DNA of 64,000 nt from the NCBI GenBank assembly GCA_029259945.1, contig JAJDEF010000022.1, positions 400,211 through 464,210 of the forward strand. The letters are read 5' to 3'. This stretch comes from Planctomycetota bacterium. GTDB lineage: Bacteria > Planctomycetota > Planctomycetia > Pirellulales > Lacipirellulaceae. This document shows, one piece after another, positions 36,337-45,861 of the stretch. The notes under the pieces are model-generated. The model was not told the DNA's origin. It saw only the letters and a list, made by a program, of their open reading frames with translations, and did no database searches. Position 1 is the first letter of the stretch; every line of letters begins with the position of its first letter. The position numbers and the translations under genes are program-made.

Positions 36337-39300
36337 TCATCTGCCCTCTTGTTCAGCGCCCCGCCTTTGCCGTTCGCTTGCATCCCCCGCCGCAAACGGT
36401 GAGGACTCACGGCGCACCGTCTCCAGGTGTTCTTCCAAGAAGGCATCAAAGTCGCCTTGGTCGAGGTCTTCTGCCGCCTCGAATCGGAACTTCACCTGGT
36501 CACGGCCATTGCCATCACTTGCGATCACGCGGTGCGAAGCCAGCTCGGCAATGCGCCCCATAGCAAACGCATCGGCGGGGCCGTTCAGCACCACATCAAT
36601 CCCAGCTAATCGCTTCGTGTAAATCGAAGCCCACGGCTCGCGCTGTTCAGGGACCATCAAATGAACCACTTGTTGATTGTTCCACAAAAGTTGCCCACGG
36701 CTAATATCGCTGAACCGCTCTAATAAATCTTCTAACAACTCGCTGGGCCAGATTGGCTTTTTGCCTGGTGGGAATCCCTTCCGTGCGAGATGCCACTTGC
36801 GCCCCAGCACTTTCCAGGGCATCACATCCTCAGGATTTTTCTCGACGCGATCGGTAAACTTGCGAAAACCGGCGACCGCCTTCTCTAAAAACGCCCAAAA
36901 TGCTGGCGTATCGATCTCCTCCCAACTGTAGGCGGCAATCTGAATTTCCTGCCACGGGCCGCGAAGATTTTTGCACTTCACACGCGAAGTACGGCCATAG
37001 GCTTCGACCTCAGGCAAATCGTTGAGTGGCTTGAAATCTAAGTCGACCACCAACTGATCGCGTTGGAAGGTTTTCTTTGCGGTGCGAAACTTTAACTTCA
37101 CCAACCAGGGCTCGCCGGTGATGGCATGAAAAAACCAACCATCGCCTTTCTTTTCGGCCGCAATCTCGACAATGGTTCGAGTGTTCCAATTCGTCGGACT
37201 ATATTCTCCCATCTCTTGAATCCGACGTTCGATGGCATCCAAGATTTTGCCATCCCAACGGCACGGCTCGCCAGCCCGACTCACCCGATCGTGCGTGTGC
37301 CAACGTCGGCCATCGATCTCCCAAGGCATTTTGACACTGCTGCCCAGTTCATTAATATCGAGATCGCCCTCTTGCTCAGCTTCTGCTGCCACAAAGTCAA
37401 ACCGTTTACGCTTCACACGCGGCCCAGCCTCAAGTACCGGTGCCAGGGCCGCCGCAGTATGTGAAAACAGCTTGCTCTTTCCACTTTTCGCAACCACATC
37501 TTCCGGCGTCCCCATCGCAACGACCTGCCCACCACCGCTGCCCGCTTCTGGCCCGATATCAACAATCCAGTCGGCCTGCTTAATGATGTCTAGGTTGTGT
37601 TCGATCACCACGACCGTGTTTCCCAAATCAACCAATCGATGCAACACATCAAGCAACTTTGCAATATCGTCGAAATGCAAACCCGTGGTCGGTTCGTCAA
37701 GCACATAAAGCGTCTTACCTGTGTCAGGGCGGGCAAGTTCTGAAGCAAGTTTTACCCGTTGTGCTTCGCCGCCCGACAGAGTCGCCGCACTTTGACCGAG
37801 CGCCACGTACTCGAGCCCAACGTCGCACAATGTTTGCAAAGTGCGTCGAATTTTTGGGATATTCTCAAACAGTTCCAATGCTTTGCCGCAAGACATTTCC
37901 AGCACGTCAGCAATCGACCGACCCCGGTAACCAACCTCAAGCGTTTCGGGGTTGTACCGCTTGCCTTGGCACGTGTCGCAGTCGACCCAAACATCCGGCA
38001 GAAAATGCATTTCGATGCAAAGCTGCCCTGCCCCATCGCACGTATCGCAACGCCCACCCGCCACATTGAAACTAAATCGTCGGGCCGAATATCCTCGCAA
38101 CTTCGCTTCAGGCAATTGGGCGAATAGCTGCCGTATCAATTCAAACACGCCCGTATAGGTCGCCGGGTTCGAGGTCGGCGTATTGCCCAGCGGTCGTTGA
38201 TCGACGCGAATCACTTTGTTGATCTGCTCGACACCCACCAGACGGTCGTGTGCCCCGGGGTTCGTACTTGCCCGATGCAGCGAACGGGCCAGCTGGTTGT
38301 AAAGCACGTCCTCGATTAGCGAGCTCTTGCCACTGCCCGACACCCCGGTCACCGCAGTCAACGCCCCCAACGGGATTCGAACATTAATGTTCTTGAGATT
38401 GTGATGCCGAGCCCCGACGATGCCAAGCATCGGAATGTTTGATGTTTGATGTTTGATCGTTGATGTTTTCTTGCGATTGGGCTTTCTCTTTTTTGTATCA
38501 TCAATTCTTCGCTTCTTCGGCACCCCGATTGCCTTCTTGCCCGAAAGATAAGGCCCCGTGACGCTCTTGCGACGCTTGGCAACCTCAGCCGGTGTCCCCT
38601 GTGCAACAATCTCGCCACCCAGTCGCCCAGCCGCCGGGCCAAAATCGAGCAACCCGTCGGCGCTTTCAACCACTTCGCGGTCATGTTCTACCACCAACAA
38701 CGTATTGCCCAAGTCACGAAGCTTATGCAGTGCGGCAATCAGCCGAGTATTGTCGCGCGGGTGCAAGCCGATCGTCGGTTCGTCGAGCACATAAAGCACC
38801 CCGCACAGCCCGCTCCCCACTTGGCTTGCCAAGCGTATCCGTTGCGATTCGCCACCCGAGAGGGTCGGCGCCGATCGACCAATCGAAAGATACTCCAGCC
38901 CCACGTCGACTAAAAATGTCAACCGATTGATAATCTCCCGCACCAGTTCCCCAGCCACTTTTCGCTGGGTTGCAGCGAGCTTCCAATTTTTTACTTCCTT
39001 CAACAAATCGCTCAAAGGCAAACGGCAATACTCGCCAATACTTCGCCCTTCGAAACGCACCGCAGACGAATCATCTCGTAAGCGGCTACCACCACATTCG
39101 CTGCACTCAATCTCGTCGACCAAATGATCGAGCCGAGCACGCAACCGAGGCGAAAGCCGAGAAGCCTCCTCCAACGCCGGATAAAGTCCCTTGTACTGAA
39201 AGCGGAAAGAAGGGGTCGAAGCTTTCTTTTTTCTCTTCCCTGCTCCCTGCTCCCTGACCTCTATCCACTCCTCCGTCCCATACAACACCACTCGCCGGTG

Positions 39301-42300
39301 CCTTGGCGAAAGCTGGTCAAACGGAACATCTACCGCCAAACCGGTATGCGCAGACAGCGCCTTCAGCATCGCGGCAAACATCGGCTGCTCGATACCTGGC
39401 CAGGCAAGTATCGCCCCTTCGGCCAACGTCAACTCGGTGCTACGGAGCAACAACGCCGGGTTGGCACCAATCTCCGTCCCCAGACCTTCACACGCAGAGC
39501 ACCACCCCAACGTGCTGTTGAATGAAAAATGGTGCGGCGAAAGGGGCTCAAAACTCCGCCCGCAGTCGCTGCAAACCAAGTGTTGGCTATGCACCTTGGT
39601 TTCCCAACGTTTTTCTGGCAACTCCTTATTCGCGATGGCCGTATGGCACACCCCGCGACCCAGCGCCAGCGCATTCTCCACACTGTCGGCCAACCGCGCT
39701 CTCGCATCTTTGCGAATCGTCACCCGGTCGACAATCACTTCGACGGTATGATTTCGGCGCCGATCAACCACCGGCATGGCATCTAATTCGTACGTCTGGT
39801 TGTCGACCCGAACCCGCACATAGCCATTCTCGCGCAACGATTGCCAAAGATCTTCGTAGAGTTGCCCCGCAGCCAGTTCGACCGGGGCCATGAGGTAGAG
39901 CTTGGTTCCCTTCGGCAAATCGAGAATCGTATCGATCACCTCATCTGCCGACTGTGTCCCCACCGCGACATCGCAATCGGGGCAATGCATTTGCCCCAGC
40001 CGCGACAGCAGGATTCTGAAGTAATCGTAAATCTCCGTAACCGTACCCACGGTCGAACGGGGTGAGTGGCCCGTGGTGCGCTGTTCGATAGCAATGGCTG
40101 GCGAAAGCCCTTCGATCGACTCGACCCGTGGCTTCTGCAACTGCCCTACAAACTGACGGGCATACGAACTCAAACTCTCGACATAACGGCGTTGACCCTC
40201 GGCATAGATCGTATCCATCGCCAACGAACTCTTTCCGCTACCGCTTGGCCCGCAGAAGACAGTAAATTCATCACGAGGAATCTTCACGCTAACATCGCGT
40301 AAATTATGCTGATTGGCCCCTTGAACAACGACATGCGTCGCCTGTTTTATTTTCTGCCGCTTGCCCTTCGCCTTATCAGCAACCGCTCGCGCCTTCGCCC
40401 CTCCGTCCCCATTCAAGTACGGCGCCAAAGCAATCGCCGTATGCGAAACACCCCCCCCAATCCCTGACCGCGCAGCGGCCCCAATAATCCCCTCGGGCGT
40501 GCCGGTCGCTACCACCTGCCCGCCAAACTTCCCTCCTCCCGGGCCAAGATCAATAATCCAATCCGCCGTTTTCACCACTTCCAAATTGTGTTCGACCACC
40601 AACACCGTGTTGCCCGCATCGACAAAATCATGCAGCACCTTCAGCAGCAACTCGATGTCGGCAAAGTGCAAGCCCGTGGTCGGCTCGTCGAGCATGTAGA
40701 GCGTTTTTCCGGTCGACTTTTTCACCAATTCCCGCGCCAGCTTAATCCGCTGCGCCTCGCCACCCGAAAGCGTCGGCGAAGGCTGACCCAGTTTCATGTA
40801 GTCGAGCCCCACCGCGTGCAGCGTTTCCAGCTTCTGTTTGATCTTCGGGATATTCTCAAAATGCTCGAGTGCCTGCTGGATATCCATCTCAAGCACCTCG
40901 GCGATCGACTTGCCCTTATACTCGACCTGCAGCGACTCGTGATTAAAACGGTGCCCCAGACACACATTGCACGTAATCCAAACATCAGCCAAAAAATCCA
41001 TTTCTAACTTGTTCGAACCATTACCACTGCAAGCTTCGCAACGACCGCCGGCTACGTTGAAACTAAACCGCCCCGGCTTATAGCCTCGCCGTTTCGACTC
41101 AGGAAGTTGCGCATAAAGATTGCGAATCTCGTCGAACACCTTGATGTACGTTGCCGGATTCGAACGCGGGGTTCGACCAATGGGCGACTGGTCGATGGCG
41201 ATCATCTTGTCGAGATGTTCTAGCCCCTCAATCCGGTCATGCTCGCCAGGCGACCCCTTACCACCATTCAAATCGCGACGCAACGACTCGACCAGGATGT
41301 CCGAGAAAATCGAACTCTTGCCACTACCACTCGCCCCCGTCAGACAAACAAACGTCCCCAGCGGAATTTCAATATCCACATTCTTAAGATTGTTATGCCG
41401 CGCACCGATCAAGCGAAGCGTAGGGATGTTTGATGTGAGATGTTTGATTGTTGATGTGCTATTTCGTTCTGGCTCTTGCTCATTTACATCAACAATTAAA
41501 CATTCCACATCATCGATTCGTCGCTTTTGCGGCACCTCAATCCGCCTCCGCCCCGACAAAAACGCTCCCGTCACGCTCTTCTTCGACTTGGCCAAATCCC
41601 CGACGCTTCCATGCGCCACCATCTCGCCGCCCCGGACTCCGGGCCCAGGCCCAAAGTCGATAATCTCGTCGGCGGCACGCATGGTGTCTTCATCGTGCTC
41701 GACCACCACCACCGTGTTGCCTTGATCGCGTAGCCGCTCGAGCGTAGCGATCAGCCGGTCGTTGTCGCACGGATGCAAACCGATCGAAGGCTCGTCGAGA
41801 ATATAGAGCACCCCCACCAACCCGCAACCAATTTGCCCCGCCAAACGAATTCGCTGGGTCTCGCCCCCCGAAAGGGTCGGTGCCGTCCGGTTGAGCGAAA
41901 GATACTCCAGTCCCACATTCGACAAAAAACCTAGGCGACCGCGAATTTCCTTCAGCACTTCGCTAGCAATCTTCTGCCCCGTCGCATCGAGGATCAGCTC
42001 GCCGAAAAATTTCTCCGCTTCGTCGATGGGCAGCTCGCTTACCTCAGGCAACGTAAGCTCCGCCTGCTCTGAAAAACTTGGATGCGCGGTGGTCAAACGC
42101 ACCGACCGCGATTGCGGATTGAGCCGCTCGCCCATGCAATCGGGGCAGCCGATCACGTTCATAAACTTTTCTAGCTTGGCAATCAGCGATTTGCTCTTGG
42201 CCGCTCGATATTTTTCAAGCAACTCAGGAATCAGTCCGTCGAACTCTCCACCATATTTCTGCGAGCTTCTCCCCGCTCGCCAAGTGAAAGTGATGTGCTC

Positions 42301-43446
42301 GTCGCCCGTCCCCCACAACCAAAGCAATTGATGCTCGTCCGACAATTCGTTCCACGGCGTTTCCGAGAGTGTCCCGGCGGGCAGCTCTTGCTTGCGCTCG
42401 ATGGTGGTAGCAACTCCTTTGTAGATATGTCGTTTCCAGCGCCCCAGGTCTTTCCACTTACCGACCAGTTCAATGCAGCCTTGCGAAATAGACTTCTCTG
42501 GCGAGGTCACAAGCCTTTCGGGGTCGAAGCTAAACATCTGCCCCAGCCCGTCGCACTCCGCACACATTCCTTGCGGACTATTGAAACTAAACATTTGCGG
42601 CGACGGCGGCTGAAAACTCAGCCCACAATGATTGCAGGCATAATCAGCCGAATGAACCACATCACCAGCAACGCCCCCCCTTTTATTGCGAGGTGCGGCC
42701 TCCTCGGTGGTTTCGGTCGCGTCGCCTTGATCCACGGCAACGATGAGGTTCCCTTGCCCAACTTTCAACGCTAGCTCAACGGCCTCTGCCAGTCGACTAC
42801 GAATGTTCGGGCCATTCACCAGCCGATCGACGACCACTTCGATATTGTGTCGCATTTGCCGGTCGAGCGACAAATTGTCAGCCAGCTGCACCACTTCGCC
42901 ATCAACCCGCGCGCGAACGAAACCTTGCTTCAAAAGATCGTCGAATAAATCACGGAACTCGCCCTTTTGCTGACGAACAAGGGGCGCAAGCAACGCAAAC
43001 TTGGCCTTCACCGGCTGTCCCAATATGCGTGCAACAATCTGCTCGCGCGATTGGGCCGTAATCGCCCGACGACACTCCGGGCAATGACCCTGTCCCACCC
43101 GCGCATAGAGCACACGCAGAAAATCGTAAATCTCAGTAATTGTGCCCACAGTCGAACGCGGGTTGCTACCTGCCGATTTCTGTGCGATCGAAATCGAAGG
43201 GCTCAGCCCGCTGATATGGTCGACATCGGGCTTAGGCATCTGCCCCAAAAACTGTCGGGCATAGGTCGAAAGGCTCTCGACATAACGCCGTTGCCCCTCG
43301 GCATATAAAGTGTCGAACGCCAACGAGCTCTTGCCGCTGCCCGACACGCCCGTCAGGCAAATCAGCTTATTACGAGGCAGAACAAGATCGATGTCGCAGA
43401 GATTATGCTCGCGAGCACCTTTAATGATGATATCTGAAGCTGGCAT
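36337..43446 (-). CDS. uvrA: Giant tandem UvrA, excinuclease ABC subunit A fused to itself, with extra C-terminal domain
   Basis: At 2369 residues this is more than twice a normal UvrA (about 940). Half 1 (about 1-1010) and half 2 (about 1030-2005) each have a full UvrA layout, giving four ATPase sites. Walker A GxSGSGKSS is near 32, 705, 1065 and 1702; LSGGE-Q-R and Walker B LDEP blocks are near 530-555, 895-918, 1530-1555 and 1885-1918. Both halves keep zinc sites (CNHC/CAEC and CEAC/CNVC in half 1; CSDC/CSAC and CDTC/CDTC in half 2). In effect the usual UvrA dimer is one chain. A unique C-terminal domain of about 360 residues resembles nothing I know. Repeat-derived linkers lie at about 640-675 and 1640-1672. 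The role is DNA-lesion recognition in nucleotide excision repair. Confidence 0.93.
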   Translation of the reverse strand: MPASDIIIKGAREHNLCDIDLVLPRNKLICLTGVSGSGKSSLAFDTLYAEGQRRYVESLSTYARQFLGQMPKPDVDHISGLSPSISIAQKSAGSNPRSTVGTITEIYDFLRVLYARVGQGHCPECRRAITAQSREQIVARILGQPVKAKFALLAPLVRQQKGEFRDLFDDLLKQGFVRARVDGEVVQLADNLSLDRQMRHNIEVVVDRLVNGPNIRSRLAEAVELALKVGQGNLIVAVDQGDATETTEEAAPRNKRGGVAGDVVHSADYACNHCGLSFQPPSPQMFSFNSPQGMCAECDGLGQMFSFDPERLVTSPEKSISQGCIELVGKWKDLGRWKRHIYKGVATTIERKQELPAGTLSETPWNELSDEHQLLWLWGTGDEHITFTWRAGRSSQKYGGEFDGLIPELLEKYRAAKSKSLIAKLEKFMNVIGCPDCMGERLNPQSRSVRLTTAHPSFSEQAELTLPEVSELPIDEAEKFFGELILDATGQKIASEVLKEIRGRLGFLSNVGLEYLSLNRTAPTLSGGETQRIRLAGQIGCGLVGVLYILDEPSIGLHPCDNDRLIATLERLRDQGNTVVVVEHDEDTMRAADEIIDFGPGPGVRGGEMVAHGSVGDLAKSKKSVTGAFLSGRRRIEVPQKRRIDDVECLIVDVNEQEPERNSTSTIKHLTSNIPTLRLIGARHNNLKNVDIEIPLGTFVCLTGASGSGKSSIFSDILVESLRRDLNGGKGSPGEHDRIEGLEHLDKMIAIDQSPIGRTPRSNPATYIKVFDEIRNLYAQLPESKRRGYKPGRFSFNVAGGRCEACSGNGSNKLEMDFLADVWITCNVCLGHRFNHESLQVEYKGKSIAEVLEMDIQQALEHFENIPKIKQKLETLHAVGLDYMKLGQPSPTLSGGEAQRIKLARELVKKSTGKTLYMLDEPTTGLHFADIELLLKVLHDFVDAGNTVLVVEHNLEVVKTADWIIDLGPGGGKFGGQVVATGTPEGIIGAAARSGIGGGVSHTAIALAPYLNGDGGAKARAVADKAKGKRQKIKQATHVVVQGANQHNLRDVSVKIPRDEFTVFCGPSGSGKSSLAMDTIYAEGQRRYVESLSSYARQFVGQLQKPRVESIEGLSPAIAIEQRTTGHSPRSTVGTVTEIYDYFRILLSRLGQMHCPDCDVAVGTQSADEVIDTILDLPKGTKLYLMAPVELAAGQLYEDLWQSLRENGYVRVRVDNQTYELDAMPVVDRRRNHTVEVIVDRVTIRKDARARLADSVENALALGRGVCHTAIANKELPEKRWETKVHSQHLVCSDCGRSFEPLSPHHFSFNSTLGWCSACEGLGTEIGANPALLLRSTELTLAEGAILAWPGIEQPMFAAMLKALSAHTGLAVDVPFDQLSPRHRRVVLYGTEEWIEVREQGAGKRKKKASTPSFRFQYKGLYPALEEASRLSPRLRARLDHLVDEIECSECGGSRLRDDSSAVRFEGRSIGEYCRLPLSDLLKEVKNWKLAATQRKVAGELVREIINRLTFLVDVGLEYLSIGRSAPTLSGGESQRIRLASQVGSGLCGVLYVLDEPTIGLHPRDNTRLIAALHKLRDLGNTLLVVEHDREVVESADGLLDFGPAAGRLGGEIVAQGTPAEVAKRRKSVTGPYLSGKKAIGVPKKRRIDDTKKRKPNRKKTSTIKHQTSNIPMLGIVGARHHNLKNINVRIPLGALTAVTGVSGSGKSSLIEDVLYNQLARSLHRASTNPGAHDRLVGVEQINKVIRVDQRPLGNTPTSNPATYTGVFELIRQLFAQLPEAKLRGYSARRFSFNVAGGRCDTCDGAGQLCIEMHFLPDVWVDCDTCQGKRYNPETLEVGYRGRSIADVLEMSCGKALELFENIPKIRRTLQTLCDVGLEYVALGQSAATLSGGEAQRVKLASELARPDTGKTLYVLDEPTTGLHFDDIAKLLDVLHRLVDLGNTVVVIEHNLDIIKQADWIVDIGPEAGSGGGQVVAMGTPEDVVAKSGKSKLFSHTAAALAPVLEAGPRVKRKRFDFVAAEAEQEGDLDINELGSSVKMPWEIDGRRWHTHDRVSRAGEPCRWDGKILDAIERRIQEMGEYSPTNWNTRTIVEIAAEKKGDGWFFHAITGEPWLVKLKFRTAKKTFQRDQLVVDLDFKPLNDLPEVEAYGRTSRVKCKNLRGPWQEIQIAAYSWEEIDTPAFWAFLEKAVAGFRKFTDRVEKNPEDVMPWKVLGRKWHLARKGFPPGKKPIWPSELLEDLLERFSDISRGQLLWNNQQVVHLMVPEQREPWASIYTKRLAGIDVVLNGPADAFAMGRIAELASHRVIASDGNGRDQVKFRFEAAEDLDQGDFDAFLEEHLETVRRESSPFAAGDASERQRRGAEQEGR
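38433..38515. repeat. Related repeat inside the uvrA coding frame (linker of half 2)
   Basis: GAATGTTTGATGTTTGATG (from 38433) continues into TTTGATCGTTGATGTT, the same motif as at 41432, and the matching distal part (ATCATCAATTCTTCGC) ends near 38515. It encodes the equivalent linker in half 2, with TSTIKH-x-TSNIP and KRRIDD shared between the two linkers. Confidence 0.65.
41432..41511. repeat. Palindromic repeat inside the uvrA coding frame (linker of half 1)
   Basis: Two 26-base arms (41432-41457 and 41486-41511) are inverted copies with only three mismatches around a 28-base centre. The arms are built on GATGTTTGATTGTTGATG. The element is translated in frame as a polar linker between the two ATPase modules of half 1. 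Confidence 0.75.
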
Positions 43447-43690
43447 ACGTCCGTGCAGTCAATCAAGGCAGTGGTCATGTCAAAAACAACGCACCTTCAT
43501 GGCCGAAAGCGCGAACCAACCATTGTACGCCCAAACCCCCAACTCCCCAAGACAACGTTTTTTGGCCCCCTCCGCCCCCCCATAGCCAGGCCATCCTGGC
43601 CCAAAATCGCCCCTCCCCTGGCCAAACTTCCTACTGGATGCCACCCCACGATTCCACGACAATGACCCTTACCCTCGTTCTTTGGAACGC

Positions 43691-43772
<82 letters not shown>

Positions 43773-43787
43773 CCCCTGACAAATTTA

Positions 43788-43945
43788 GGTGGTTCCGCCG
43801 GCGGTGGATGGTGATTACCTGAAGGGCTTGATTCCGGCGGGTTCACCTACCTTATTCGTGCGGCCAGACATTCAAGGTAGGTGAACCTGTCGGCGGTCAC
43901 GTAAAAAGAGAAAAAAAGCTTCTCACGCCGACAGAACCACCTACC
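43788..43945. repeat. Paired palindromes, GGTAGGTGAACCTGTCGGCG type (copy 1)
   Basis: Two adjacent stem-loops: 43788-43851 (GGTGGTTCCGCCGG with CCGGCGGGTTCACCTACC) and 43876-43945 (GGTAGGTGAACCTGTCGGCG with CGCCGACAGAACCACCTACC). The same pair occurs inverted at 60369-60528. Confidence 0.8.
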
Positions 43946-44022
43946 CTACAAAAAACTAAAAAAACAGCGACTATTAGCGCAAATCAGCGGTTTACTGTTT
44001 AGTCAATAATGTCCCCCACTTT

Positions 44023-44247
44023 GGACAAAATAGGACAAAACCCAACCGACTTTTGTCCTCGCAAAATCTCGCAAAACCTAGCATTGAAACGTTTAAGAAA
44101 ACAGCAGCGGACAAAACGACCGAATATTGTCCGCTAAAACCCCAAACAGCCCATATCGTGCCAAAACTCACGACCAAAAAAACACCAAACCCCGACAATA
44201 AAAGCCTCAAACGACAACCACACCCAAGAGTTTTGTCCATATTGTCC
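44023..44247 (+). mobile_element. MITE-like repeat with terminal inverted repeats (copy 1)
   Basis: A 225-bp unit that opens GGACAAAATAGGACAAAAC and closes GTTTTGTCCATATTGTCC, about 18-bp imperfect terminal inverted repeats. A second unit of exactly 225 bp, roughly 80 percent alike by eye, lies inverted at 60074. It encodes no transposase. Substitutions between the copies mostly change the encoded residues, so the shared open frame is probably not a gene. Confidence 0.7.
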
Positions 44248-44292
44248 ACCACCCCCTTCCGACCCCTGACCCCCGACCTCTATACTGTGACA

Positions 44293-45786
44293 ATGTCGTC
44301 CCCCACTATCTCCTGCGATGCTTCACGCCGGCAGCAAGCCCTCGACTTCCTGCTTGGTCACATCAACTACGAACGCACCGTCGTCCCCCCTTATAGCCGA
44401 CGGCAATTGAAGCTCGATCGCATGCGGCAATTGCTCACACGGTTAGGCAATCCCGACGCAGGCTTGCCGATCGTGCATGTCGCTGGCACCAAAGGAAAAG
44501 GATCGACTTCGGCAATGGTAGCCGCCATGCTCTCTGCCGCCGGCTACGAAACCGGCCTGTTCAGCTCGCCACATCTTGATCGAATCGAAGAACGATTTGC
44601 CATCAACGGTCTTCCCTGCTCTGGCGAAGAACTTGTCGCGCTCGTCGACCAGCTTCGGCCAGTCGTTCAGGCGATGGACCGCGAATCAGCGCAGGCCGAT
44701 TCCTCGATGAGCCCCACCTACTTCGAACTCACCACCGCCCTTGCACTGATGCATTTCGCACAGAAAAAAGTCGACATCGGAGTGCTGGAAGTTGGCCTCG
44801 GCGGTCGACTCGATTCAACCAATGTTTGCCAACCGGCAGTCACCGTCATCACCAGTATTAGTCTCGACCACACGAAGCAGCTAGGCACCACGCTTCCCGA
44901 AATCGCGGCAGAGAAAGCAGGGATTATCAAACCCGGCGTCCCCGTGCTTTGTGGCTATATGGACAAAGCGCCTCATCAAATCATTGCAGAAATTGCGAAG
45001 CAACATGGTTGTCGTATGCTCACCGCCGGGCACGACTTTCGACATCGTTACCACCCTCCTCTATTGAACGGCGAACAAGAAACACTCGGCCGACTCGATT
45101 TCGAAGGTGATTTTTCGGAGCAACATTTACGCATGGCCGACGTGCCATTACGACTTTTGGGCGAACACCAAGCAGGCAACACCGCCCTAGCGATGGCGAC
45201 CGTCGCCGAACTACGACATCAAGGCTGGTCAATCGCTACTGAGGCGATTCGCCAAGCCACCTCAGAATTGGTCCTACCGGGCCGGGTCGAAGTGATTTCT
45301 ACCGAACCAACGGTAGTGTTAGACGTGGCCCACAACGTGGCGTCTGCCGAAGCTTTGGTCGAGGCGCTAGAAACTAGCTTCCACTGCCAAGATCGCGTGC
45401 TGCTACTAGCAACCACGCGCGAGAAAGACGTGCAAGGCATCGTCCGCACGCTCCTGCCGCATTTCGGCAAAGTGATTGTCACCGAGTATCAAGATAACCC
45501 GCGGGCGGTACCTACTGCCGAGCTACATCACATCGTTTGCGAAGAACTGAAAAGGCTAGGGCGCGATTCTCGCGAGGATGTGATTTGCGTACCGACCTCG
45601 CCCATCGAGGCTTGGCACGTTGCTCAACAGCATACTCGAAAAAACCAGTTGGTGTGTATCACGGGTTCATTTTTTGTGGTGGCAGAGTTGCGAGGTCAAC
45701 TGCTCGCAAGCCCCAAAGCAACGGAAGCTTTGGCGGACGAGCTCTCCGCACCACAAAAACCACGAGACAACAACCAAGGTAAGTAA
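44293..45786 (+). CDS. folC: Bifunctional folylpolyglutamate synthase/dihydrofolate synthase
   Basis: A 497-residue Mur-ligase-family enzyme that adds Glu to dihydropteroate or folates. The family signature begins INYERTVVPPYSRRQLKLDRM, then the P-loop GTKGKGSTSAM, SSPHLDRIEERFAING, GLGGRLDSTNV, SISLDHTKQLG and EKAGIIKPGVPV, with VVLDVAHN in the C-terminal domain. The C-terminal domain is followed by a disordered tail of about 30 residues. The open frame goes back to 44053, but that part is the MITE-like repeat, so ATG 44293, where homology starts soon after, is chosen. Confidence 0.94.
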   Translation: MSSPTISCDASRRQQALDFLLGHINYERTVVPPYSRRQLKLDRMRQLLTRLGNPDAGLPIVHVAGTKGKGSTSAMVAAMLSAAGYETGLFSSPHLDRIEERFAINGLPCSGEELVALVDQLRPVVQAMDRESAQADSSMSPTYFELTTALALMHFAQKKVDIGVLEVGLGGRLDSTNVCQPAVTVITSISLDHTKQLGTTLPEIAAEKAGIIKPGVPVLCGYMDKAPHQIIAEIAKQHGCRMLTAGHDFRHRYHPPLLNGEQETLGRLDFEGDFSEQHLRMADVPLRLLGEHQAGNTALAMATVAELRHQGWSIATEAIRQATSELVLPGRVEVISTEPTVVLDVAHNVASAEALVEALETSFHCQDRVLLLATTREKDVQGIVRTLLPHFGKVIVTEYQDNPRAVPTAELHHIVCEELKRLGRDSREDVICVPTSPIEAWHVAQQHTRKNQLVCITGSFFVVAELRGQLLASPKATEALADELSAPQKPRDNNQGK

Positions 45787-45861
45787 GCATGCCGATTCCT
45801 TTCGATACGTGTGACGCGTGGGGGGACATTCGCCGTAACGGCCCCAAGCTGATGGTCCTCC

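Noticed and set aside
36427..43308. Many plus-strand frames antisense to uvrA
   Set aside because: They are shadows of a strongly supported gene and have no ribosome sites or family matches.
44053..44292. Upstream extension of the FolC frame
   Set aside because: This part is the 225-bp repeat unit; the FolC fold starts after 44293.
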